From the NCBI GenBank assembly GCA_963281255.1, contig OY725497.1, forward strand, positions 3,774,968 through 3,838,967: DNA of 64,000 bases, given 5' to 3'. The position numbers and the translations under genes are program-made. This DNA is from Aphrocallistes beatrix. Lineage: Eukaryota > Porifera > Hexactinellida > Sceptrulophora > Aphrocallistidae. Positions 11,347-19,371 of the stretch are shown here, one piece after another. Each line of letters opens with the position of its first letter. Position 1 is the first letter of the stretch. Under the pieces are notes generated by a model, which saw only the letters and a list, made by a program, of their open reading frames with translations, did no database searches and had not been told where the DNA came from.

Positions 11347-12873
11347 ATGATGAAAATTGATTTTTTTACAATCTTAATGATTTTGGTGGTTATGCCAAGG
11401 GGATGGGGTGAGGATCCAGGAGCTAGGGTTCTGTTGACAAAAACTGGGTTAAGTTACCTAGTGGAGAAAGTAATGCCATTTCTGAGGTCGGAGATAAATT
11501 CTCTTTCGAACTTGGGTGAAGATATTAGTGGAGAAATATTGAGTTGCAGTTATAATTTGAAGAATTTGAAAATCGGAGATGTTAAGCTTTCAGAACCCTC
11601 TTTAATTCCTGGAAACTCGGGCTTAATGCTGAAAGTAGATGGCGTAAGTTTGACTGGCAGTGGTGACTATGACTATCATTGTCCTCTTGGATTGATTCAC
11701 GGAAGTGGTAAGGTGGATATCAGCACATCAGACTCAAGCCTCAGTCTAGATATACAAATCAATAAGGACCAAACTGGACATCCCCAGCTCGTTTCAGAAA
11801 GTTGCTCCCTGGACATCTCCAACTTACACATTGATATCCACGGATCACTGTCATGGCTTGTAGATTCATTTAAAGGACTCATCGAGGATAAACTCAAATC
11901 GTACGCAAATGATAAAGCCTGCCCTGCTATCAAAGATCTCATTCAAAAACAAGGAAACACTTTTATCGAAACATTTCCAATCAAAATGGAAATAGATAAG
12001 TTTACACAAATTGATTACTCTCTCGTAGACAACGCAGTGTCCACAGAACAGTACTTGCAAATTGACGTGAAGGGAGAATTCATATCGACTAATCCAAATG
12101 CTGAAAAACCCCCATTTCCCCCTTCTTCCATTCCAGAACTCCAAGAAACTGGCAGAATGGTATTCCTGGTCTTATCTCCATATGTGGCGAACACCGCAGC
12201 ATTCGTATTTCAAGAAGCTGGCCTGCTACAGTACAACGTTACTCCAAACTCGATAAAGTCAAGTATCCCAATCCCATTAAGCACACTAATATTCCACGAA
12301 CTCATCCCAGGTTTCTACACCAAGTACCCAGATATGAATATCACCTTCAACATCTATTCGACTAAACCGCCCATCTTAGAAGTAGACACAGGCGTAGCCA
12401 CGTTACATGGTAGTGGCGTCATCGAGTTTGCGGTCTATGATAGCAACTGCGACAATGCAATCGTGCACGCATTCAGTTTAGATATCGAGGGCAGTACTGA
12501 AGTTAAGGTAGGACTGAACCGCACATCGACTTATACAAATGTCACAGGAGAAGTGGAGTCATTCGATGTCCAGGTCTACCTAAAGGATTCATCGATAGGA
12601 CCCGTCAATGCTACCAAGCTGACTGAACTGATCAACCAGCTAAGCAAACAGTTCCTAGTACCGATAGTGAATAGGTACATCAAGGTAGGATGGACTATCC
12701 CTGTGGTGGAAGGTGTGAAGCTAGAGAACCTAGAGATCAAACTGGGTCAGGGCTATATCTTGGTTGGTTCAGACGTTAGTTACAACCCAGAACTGGATCA
12801 ATCCCTGAAACAAGATGGTGAAAATACCGGGGACTCAGTAATGAAGAAATTGAGGCCTCATGTCAGATTCTAA
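11347..12873 (+). CDS. BPI/LBP-family secreted protein, copy B
   Basis: A 508-residue paralogue of copy A with the same signal peptide, conserved disulfide Cys pair and two-barrel layout. Comparing A with B, residues 64-70 change from KVGCHYH to ILSCSYN, and PLWIH becomes PLGLIH at 114-115; only about six other single substitutions occur elsewhere (S/L, L/I, S/G, S/P, A/V, M/T types). Cys67 and Cys112 are kept in both. In mammalian BPI the equivalent segments, around mature residues 42-54 and 92-99, form the cationic LPS-binding tip. The likely role is recognition of a microbial or lipid ligand, with specificity differing from A; that is inference. Intronless. Confidence 0.9.
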   Translation: MMKIDFFTILMILVVMPRGWGEDPGARVLLTKTGLSYLVEKVMPFLRSEINSLSNLGEDISGEILSCSYNLKNLKIGDVKLSEPSLIPGNSGLMLKVDGVSLTGSGDYDYHCPLGLIHGSGKVDISTSDSSLSLDIQINKDQTGHPQLVSESCSLDISNLHIDIHGSLSWLVDSFKGLIEDKLKSYANDKACPAIKDLIQKQGNTFIETFPIKMEIDKFTQIDYSLVDNAVSTEQYLQIDVKGEFISTNPNAEKPPFPPSSIPELQETGRMVFLVLSPYVANTAAFVFQEAGLLQYNVTPNSIKSSIPIPLSTLIFHELIPGFYTKYPDMNITFNIYSTKPPILEVDTGVATLHGSGVIEFAVYDSNCDNAIVHAFSLDIEGSTEVKVGLNRTSTYTNVTGEVESFDVQVYLKDSSIGPVNATKLTELINQLSKQFLVPIVNRYIKVGWTIPVVEGVKLENLEIKLGQGYILVGSDVSYNPELDQSLKQDGENTGDSVMKKLRPHVRF

Positions 12874-13024
12874 ACTTTGCATGTTATGAATAAGTAAGTG
12901 TAAAAGGAGTGTTTGTAGGTAATTATATATGATCTAAAATGCTTTTTGTTTTTACTTTGTTTCTAATCCATCAATTTGTGTGTGGTTTAAAACACAATAC
13001 AGTATTACTAAATGTACCTTTTTG

Positions 13025-13431
13025 AACTTAATAATTAAATAAATGAACAACTTTCTCAAGGTCCAAGTAACTAATGATCTCGATTTCTCCCTCTACGTGC
13101 TAAATACTCAATACATACGACACTATGATAATTATCATCTACATCCCCTCTGCACATCTTAGAGAAATATCTGATTTTAAGCGTTAAAAATAAATTTCTA
13201 CCTTGAAACACAAGGATAAGATATTATTAATTATAACATGATATAATAAAGTATCCAACTTTGTTTATAGCACGTGATAGGAAGAAATAAGATAATTACT
13301 AAGACACAGTTCAATATCAAATGGCACAATTTCCTATTCGGGTCAGAGAGTAGAAATTAGGAGCATGGCCAATACAATAAAGTAATACAATATCTGCTAC
13401 AAATATTCCAAGTAATGAGGCAGTGAAGTCT
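13025..13431. other. Intergenic region
   Basis: About 400 bp of AT-rich sequence between the duplicated pair and the third BPI-like gene. No gene or repeat recognised. Confidence 0.4.
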
Positions 13432-13438
13432 TATAAAT
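13432..13438 (+). promoter_or_regulatory. TATA box of BPI-like gene C
   Basis: TATAAAT 55 bp before the ATG at 13493; same type of box as in the other three BPI-like genes. Confidence 0.5.
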
Positions 13439-13492
13439 TAGATGTTCGTTGAATAGGTCAAGAAAGAAGGAAAGAAGAGAAAATCTGCGAGC

Positions 13493-14989
13493 ATGAATAA
13501 TATAAAATACCTCCTGTATTTTGGACTGTGTTTAGCGCTAATTCAGGAAGTATGGCTGATAAACCCGGGATTTCGAACTGCGATCACCGAAAAGGGATTC
13601 GATTATATCGTGAAAGTAGGATTGCCAATACTGGAAGCTCAGCTTAACAATATCAAGATCCCAGATCAACACGGAGACTCCCACAGCCCGATAGGAACTC
13701 TCCACTGGGACCTGACCAACATTGATTTGGGAAATATGAAAATTCCACAAGCAGCAATTACCACGTCTAGTGCTGGACTCACGGTTAGTGCATCGGGAAT
13801 AACTATTTCAGGAAAAGCTCATTGGCATTACAAAACGCATGTAATCTTTCCTGTCTCTGACAGTGGATCTGTTGACATCGGCGTATCTAGCACTAGCCTA
13901 GCAGTGACAGTTAAGATTGGAAGGGATACCAAAGGACACGCCACACTCTCCAGTTCTGCATGCAAATTTAATATCGGACATCTCGATGTTAACTTCCATG
14001 GAGGTGCAAGCTGGTTGTACAATTTGTTTGATAGCAATATAGCAAGTGCGATTAAGGGATCACTAAATGATCAAGTTTGTAAGATAGCTGTGAGTGCAAT
14101 CAATACACAGGGAAATAAAGCTCTGGAAACTCTGCCAGTTCAAGTTAATATCGACAAGACAGCACTCATTGATTACTCAATAATCAAAGATCCAGTGTTC
14201 AATAGTCAATACATGGAAACGGAACACAAGGGTGAATTTATGTCAAGATCTCATCCACAAGAGGTTTCATTTTCCCCAGTCACCCTCCCCGCAATTGGTA
14301 AAACTGATAGAATGCTCTACATATGGTTAACCACCTACATCGCCAACACAGCTGGAGTAGTGTATCAGAAGGCAGGCATTCTCCAGGTCCAAATAACGCC
14401 AGACGAAGTGCCGAAAAGCATTCCAATCAAACTTAATACGGCCAGCTTCAAGCTCATTGTACCAGCTCTATACTCGAAATACCCCGATATGAACATGACA
14501 CTACTTCTAAACGCAACACAGCCTCCAGTGCTCACTGTAGATCCACACGGTGCCAATGTAACGGTGTTCGGAGATGTTGATGTTTGCGTGTATGACAAAA
14601 ACAACGCAAATAAAATCACACCTGCTTTCAATTTAAGTGTTATCGTTTATACAAACGCAACTATTGGAGTCAAAGAAGAGAGTAATAAGCCATATATCAT
14701 CGGAAAAGCAAACTTCATTGGGGCAAAATTTTCAGTGAAATTCTCGTCAGTTGGGAATATTAATGCAGCCTTACTTCAAGACGCGGTCAACTTTTTATGT
14801 GAAGGTTTCGTTGTCAAGGAATTGAATAAGTATGCTGCAGCGGGGCTGGAAATTCCATTGGTGGATGGTGTACAGCTTATTAGCCCTCAGATAGTACTCG
14901 GCAACCAGTCCATCGTAGTTGACACGGACATTAACTATAAACCAAGTAGTGCAAAACAGCGTCAACAAGAAGAAGAGATTGAGGTGTGA
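13493..14989 (+). CDS. BPI/LBP-family secreted protein C
   Basis: A 498-residue diverged paralogue. A signal peptide (about 1-22) is followed by INPGFRTAITEKGFDYI, which resembles the mature start of vertebrate BPI/LBP. LNNIKIPD and the Cys pair (SSACKFN, NDQVCKI) mark the N-terminal barrel; KGEF and RMLYIWLTTYIANTAGVVYQKAG mark the central region; LVDGVQL and DTDINYKP mark the C-terminal barrel. The tip loops (HSPIGTLHW and HYKTHVIFP) lack the two extra Cys of copies A and B and carry Lys and His instead. Full length, intronless, same strand, so a fourth functional-looking component of the cluster with presumably different ligand preference. Confidence 0.88.
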   Translation: MNNIKYLLYFGLCLALIQEVWLINPGFRTAITEKGFDYIVKVGLPILEAQLNNIKIPDQHGDSHSPIGTLHWDLTNIDLGNMKIPQAAITTSSAGLTVSASGITISGKAHWHYKTHVIFPVSDSGSVDIGVSSTSLAVTVKIGRDTKGHATLSSSACKFNIGHLDVNFHGGASWLYNLFDSNIASAIKGSLNDQVCKIAVSAINTQGNKALETLPVQVNIDKTALIDYSIIKDPVFNSQYMETEHKGEFMSRSHPQEVSFSPVTLPAIGKTDRMLYIWLTTYIANTAGVVYQKAGILQVQITPDEVPKSIPIKLNTASFKLIVPALYSKYPDMNMTLLLNATQPPVLTVDPHGANVTVFGDVDVCVYDKNNANKITPAFNLSVIVYTNATIGVKEESNKPYIIGKANFIGAKFSVKFSSVGNINAALLQDAVNFLCEGFVVKELNKYAAAGLEIPLVDGVQLISPQIVLGNQSIVVDTDINYKPSSAKQRQQEEEIEV

Positions 14990-15394
14990 TGATAAGTCAT
15001 TAATTGTAAGATTAGCATAAGTTTACTAAATGCTCAGTTGTTAGCAAGTCTCTTTATTTTGTGTATTAGGAAAGTAGTTCTAGTAATCCCTAATAAACAT
15101 GTACTATTGTGTAGATATCATTATTGTTTCATGACACCATTATTGTGTAATATGTACGAGGGTAATTTACTTAGTTTGCTGAGTAAATTTAAAGTAATAT
15201 ATTTCCCTGCTGAAATAAGAGTGATCATTTGAATCATCATCCCACAAGGGAAATATTAGTTGAAAAATTATGCAAGCATTTGAGATTACACGAATGTATA
15301 ATAACCATTGTCTAATTTATAGCAAATTCAGCTAATCTATCTCATTTATTCAGCAGTACATGATATCGAATTGTCAATAGGCCGAATCCCCCAG
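14990..15394. other. Intergenic region
   Basis: About 400 bp, AT-rich, containing the 3' end of BPI-like gene C and the promoter of the next gene. Nothing else seen. Confidence 0.4.
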
Positions 15395-15400
15395 TATAAA
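15395..15400 (+). promoter_or_regulatory. TATA box of BPI-like gene D
   Basis: TATAAA about 70 bp before the ATG at 15469. Confidence 0.45.
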
Positions 15401-15468
15401 TTAACTCAAAAAGCTTATAGCATCAACAAGAAATACTTACCAATCAATATCAACAATTTCATTAAGAG

Positions 15469-16389
15469 ATGTACTGCTTAGAATTGCTAGCGAAGTACAT
15501 TAAGATTAACTTCATTATTGGATTAATAATATTATCCGTATTCGGGTTTCTACTATTAATACCGCGGTTTCGAGGAGAAATTAGAAACGCTATCTACCAA
15601 GATATAATCGAAATAGGAATACCAGTCCTGGAAGCTCACCTTGATGCTATTTCCATCCCCGACCAGACCGGAAACACCTCAACTCCATTTGGTACACTCT
15701 TTTATGGTGTAACTAATATTACTCTCAAACAAGTTAAGCTAGAAGGTTCGTACATCAGCATCACTAGTGGTGGAGCTATTTTCACATTTTGCAATGCTAC
15801 AATAAAAGGCCATGCGGATTGGTATATCAAATTAGGAAACTCAAGCTATATTCAGACCAACGGATCAATAGATATTGATTTTCTAGGAATTAAAATGAGA
15901 GCTGGATTGAATCTAATGACTTACCCCAACAATGGCACACTAGTTCTGCACTACACAGAATGTGAATTCAAAATTGAAAAAGTGAAGCTCATGTTCCAAG
16001 GGACAACCAAATTGCTATTGAATATGATCAGATCTGAAATAAGCGAAATATTAAAAGATGTCATTAATCACAAAACTTGCGGGCAAATCAAGAAATCAAT
16101 CACAAAAAGTGCAAACGAGAAACTCAAAGACATCCCACTAGGAACAGGCATAGGCGATGCTGTTAAAATATTTATTGCTCTGTTTAAGGATTCAAAAGTT
16201 GGAGCAAGTAGCATACCAGAGCAATGCCGGATTTTCCACCGGCACTCAAACATCCCCTTTCACGGCGGGGCACACTGCAGCTCGCTACAGAACGCAACGC
16301 TTACACCAGCCACTGGGTGTGGCGATGGGCAGCAAGAAACAACCAGCTGTGTCAACAAATTTAAAGCTCCTCCGCAACTTCATTTTTAA
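15469..16389 (+). CDS. Truncated BPI/LBP-like protein D (N-terminal barrel only)
   Basis: A 306-residue frame. A hydrophobic segment (about 12-31) could be a signal peptide or anchor. IGIPVLEAHLDAISIPDQTGN matches gene C closely, and the disulfide Cys pair is present (YTECEFK, HKTCGQI). Similarity stops at about residue 240, near LKDIPLGTG, and the C-terminal barrel is missing. The last ~60 residues come from a GC-richer segment (about 16215-16375) unlike the surrounding AT-rich DNA and unlike any BPI. It could be a one-barrel protein (short one-barrel forms, such as PLUNC/BPIFA, exist in the wider family), a gene whose second half was lost, or a gene with an unseen splice donor. I cannot choose between these. 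Confidence 0.65.
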   Translation: MYCLELLAKYIKINFIIGLIILSVFGFLLLIPRFRGEIRNAIYQDIIEIGIPVLEAHLDAISIPDQTGNTSTPFGTLFYGVTNITLKQVKLEGSYISITSGGAIFTFCNATIKGHADWYIKLGNSSYIQTNGSIDIDFLGIKMRAGLNLMTYPNNGTLVLHYTECEFKIEKVKLMFQGTTKLLLNMIRSEISEILKDVINHKTCGQIKKSITKSANEKLKDIPLGTGIGDAVKIFIALFKDSKVGASSIPEQCRIFHRHSNIPFHGGAHCSSLQNATLTPATGCGDGQQETTSCVNKFKAPPQLHF

Positions 16390-17137
16390 GCTGTTTTTCT
16401 TGCATAAATTAAAATAAGAGATAATAAGGTTGAAAAGCAAAACAATGGATTGATACATAGAATAAAATCTCAAAGAGGTCATTAGACTTACTGGCTGTTT
16501 GGTTATGTTCCATATAATATCTCAAATCAGTGTAATGTAAAATGTTTTCAATAATGGGGTAAGGATTTCAATGGAAAGTAAATATTTCCATTTTACCTCT
16601 CCCGAATCTTAATATAATTGAATATAGTATATACAGTATCACATATATTATATTATAATAAAACCTAGTTTATCCGTGAAAAATGAATGGAAACCAGAAA
16701 TACGTGGAGTAAAAAGAAATGGCTATCAATTAATAAATAAGGTGCATTTACCTTTCAAGATGATTTCAATTCTTTGTAACAATTAGATATAAGAAAGAAG
16801 AATAGAATTATGGTTAACTTCCCATATTTATTAACATTTACCTTTCTATGGAATTTATTGATCAGTTATCATATGATGAAACTTTAGCAATTAAAATACA
16901 CATTAAAGTTTTCTGAGGTAAATGTTTATGGCTTAAGTATGTTAAAAATGTGTGCATGAGACACATTCATCATATCACAAGCTGGTAGGATGATAGTATC
17001 TCCAAAGTTAGCAATTGAAACCACATTGATATTTGCATTAAAATACGTCATCCATGTTTTAAGTTCCTAAATAACAATTTCGGTATCATGTCGCATCATT
17101 ATTGTATAACATATCAAAAATAATCAAAAAAGCATGA
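16390..17137. other. Intergenic region
   Basis: About 750 bp of AT-rich sequence between convergent genes. No remnant of a BPI C-terminal barrel was recognised here. Confidence 0.45.
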
Positions 17138-18018
17138 CTAGTTCCTTAATTTATTTAAAATTTCACTAATACATCTTTGTGTTGAGTCAGAAGAAAGAAT
17201 TTTGACAAATTCATCCCTATCCTCTGACAGATTTTTCTCCGAATCATGTATAACCCGATTTCTAAAGTGAAGTTTGGTGACTCCCCTGGCTTGAGAATCG
17301 ACGCAAAGAAATTCCTCTAAAACTGCTAAGGCTGCAGCTTGGGAATCTTCAGACGATATTATTTTATCAATAAAATTAATACTACTTCTTTTGGAGAGAA
17401 CAGCCTACTTGTCTGAATCGATCTATCTGCTTGAGTGTGGCCGATAACATTCGACAGCATCTTGCGGAGCCAGATTGGGGTAGGCAGTCCTACTTTAGTG
17501 GCTATTATCCCGATCTTATAAGGTCCATCACACGTTATTCTGTAGTCTGTAGCTAAAGCGATGGCGCAACCAGCAGCTAAACAGGTCCCATCTATCACGG
17601 ACACCACCGGAAGTTCTAGACAGTAGAGAGATCGCCAGAAAGAATGGAAAACTGTATAGTACTTATAAATACGGTCAAAGTTGGAGTCCTTGTCAACCAA
17701 TTGATAACGTAAATCAAGCCCAGAAGAAAAAATCCCAGGAATAGAAGATCTAATTATCAGAGCATCAACAGGATATACGCCTTTCTTAATATCCTGCATA
17801 AGGACAGTCATTCTCTCCATAAAGTTAATCGACAACACATTTACCGGTTTGTGGCATAGAGCTAGGTTGAGGATATGGCAACCGTTCGATTGAATAGTCT
17901 CGCATGAATAGAATTGGTTTTGCTCAATAATGGATCCAGAATAATGCCTTGAGAATCTTCCAAGACTTGTTCTGAGGAGTGGATTGAAAAAGTTGGATGT
18001 CTTGATGAGATTTTTCAT
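17138..18018 (-). CDS. ECI1-like enoyl-CoA isomerase-fold protein, frameshifted
   Basis: The open frame 17359-18018 starts with a basic, Ser-rich mitochondrial presequence (MKNLIKTSNFFNPLLRTSLG) and continues with a crotonase fold: the oxyanion-hole segments SSGLDLRYQL and GTCLAAGCAIALATDYR resemble mitochondrial enoyl-CoA delta-isomerase 1, which moves 3-enoyl to 2-enoyl double bonds during beta-oxidation. The frame stops after SPKEVVLILLIK, but one base out of phase the rest of an ECI1 follows: SINFIDKIISSEDSQAAALAV, then about 55 more residues to a stop at 17138. The break lies near 17383-17386 and looks like a single missing base. Also, where ECI1 has the catalytic Glu (in LNETQLGI) this protein reads IIATKVGL. 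Either a pseudogene, a pseudoenzyme with an assembly error, or a processed frame. Total length would be about 290 residues, normal for ECI1. Confidence 0.75.
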
Positions 18019-18571
18019 GTTGTAGAGAGAAGTGTCAGAAGAATTTTAACAGATCATAATTTAGCAATTTTACTATGACACAAAATAATTATGTTGGCTG
18101 TGACTACATTTAATAATTTTTGTCTGCAATGAACCTTACTAGTGGTAAAGCCGTATATTTTATTCAAATTTATAATCACTATATACAAAGCAGGAAACTA
18201 CTTTAGTTGTAACAAAACCCCGTCCTAAGTTATAAGCACATGACGACGATATCAATGAAGAAAATTTTCTGTCCATATATAGATGAATAGATAGAAAGAT
18301 ACCGGATAACTGTGATATGCAGTAGGACACCTCACCACACGTTTACATGTAGGGATTAAATAACCAGAGTCAGGTGATAAACTTCACTAATTGGAGCTCA
18401 TGACAAGGCTTCTCTGAATAAATTTAGTCCATGTGAACCAAATAAGTCAAGATGCAAACAATAAAAATGAAGTTATCTCACCCTATCTATCCTTATCAAT
18501 GCATAATTGTATACGTAGTGCGTGCTTTGAATAAATAGGCTAGAAGAAATATATTTTTAAAACAACGTGAA
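18019..18571. other. Divergent intergenic region
   Basis: About 550 bp between the minus-strand ECI1-like gene and the plus-strand lectin; it should hold both promoters. No clear TATA box was found for the lectin. Confidence 0.4.
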
Positions 18572-19045
18572 ATGGGATGCATTGTAACCATCTGTTTGAG
18601 CAGAAGCGATGAGGAAGAACCGATCTTGCAGAATTCCAATGATGCGCGAAATGTTGTAATGAAAGGAGGAGACATATTGATTGATGGACAATGTGTGCAT
18701 TGTGGAAAGTATATCAGCAATGACGGGATTTCCGTTATGAACTATTTTTATTTGAGGTTGCAGGAAGACGGAGAACTGATATTATACACTCCCACATTCA
18801 TGGCTGGAAATCCGATGCACATTCTATGGCGAACAGGAACAGTCAACAAAGGGAAGAGTCCTTATAAGATGAAATTGGAGATGAATGCCAATCTTGTTGT
18901 ATATGACTCAACAGAAGAAATAATGTGGCAGTCTAATTCAGCAAAAATGAAATGCGAGATAACACCAGAATTAGTCCTAGGCGGTGAGTCGTTTGGAATC
19001 AGAGTTGGAAAGAAAATTATTTGGAAAAGCAAAGCAAACATATGA
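18572..19045 (+). CDS. Bulb-type (GNA-like) lectin with acylation-type N-terminus
   Basis: A 157-residue single-exon protein. Residues about 25-150 look like the beta-prism II bulb lectin domain: degenerate copies of the QxDxNxVxY sugar site are seen at LQEDGELILY and LEMNANLVVYD, and the recurring tryptophan motifs ILWRTG, IMWQSNS and IIWKS mark its three-fold repeat. In both sites the Gln/Asp/Asn set is incomplete, so mannose binding is uncertain. There is no signal peptide; the protein begins MGCIVT, with Gly2, Cys3 and Thr6 fitting N-myristoylation plus palmitoylation, which would place it on the inner face of a membrane. Such a lectin fold in the cytoplasm is unusual. It sits beside the BPI cluster and may be part of the same defence neighbourhood; that is inference. 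Confidence 0.7.
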   Translation: MGCIVTICLSRSDEEEPILQNSNDARNVVMKGGDILIDGQCVHCGKYISNDGISVMNYFYLRLQEDGELILYTPTFMAGNPMHILWRTGTVNKGKSPYKMKLEMNANLVVYDSTEEIMWQSNSAKMKCEITPELVLGGESFGIRVGKKIIWKSKANI

Positions 19046-19371
19046 AATTTTAAGGCCTATTAGATACAGCTGTTATAATGACTAGATGTTACAACATATC
19101 TACCTGCATGAACGTTTTGTATGCTTGATTTGATGGTCATTTGGCCTAGGGCCTATTTAGGGGGGGGGGGGGAGGTTAAATTTTTACAAATTAATGCATA
19201 TTTTAATGTTGCTCTTAGAGAAAAATGCAGCATTTGAATACACCCGTCCTAGGAATAAATATAAGTATTTGTACAGATAATTAATTATTTGGAAATAAAA
19301 AAGCTGGAATGACAAACAAATAAAAAGTCAGCAAACAATGACCTACAAAGTCTCACAGATAGAAAATAAGC
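19046..19371. other. Short convergent intergenic region
   Basis: Contains the 3' ends of the lectin and cadherin genes and a run of 13 G at 19160-19172, which may be a length-variable or poorly read tract. Confidence 0.5.

Larger units (their letters stand above)
10779..13024 (+). repeat. Tandem duplication unit 2 (BPI-like gene B)
   Basis: Direct repeat of 8133-10396, same order and orientation, carrying BPI-like gene B with its promoter and 3' flank. See unit 1 for boundary evidence. Confidence 0.9.

Noticed and set aside
8133..13024. Assembly artefact (unmerged haplotypes) as the cause of the BPI duplication
   Set aside because: Not excluded, but the units have different flanks, a unique 380-bp spacer and clustered coding differences, so a real tandem duplication is more likely.
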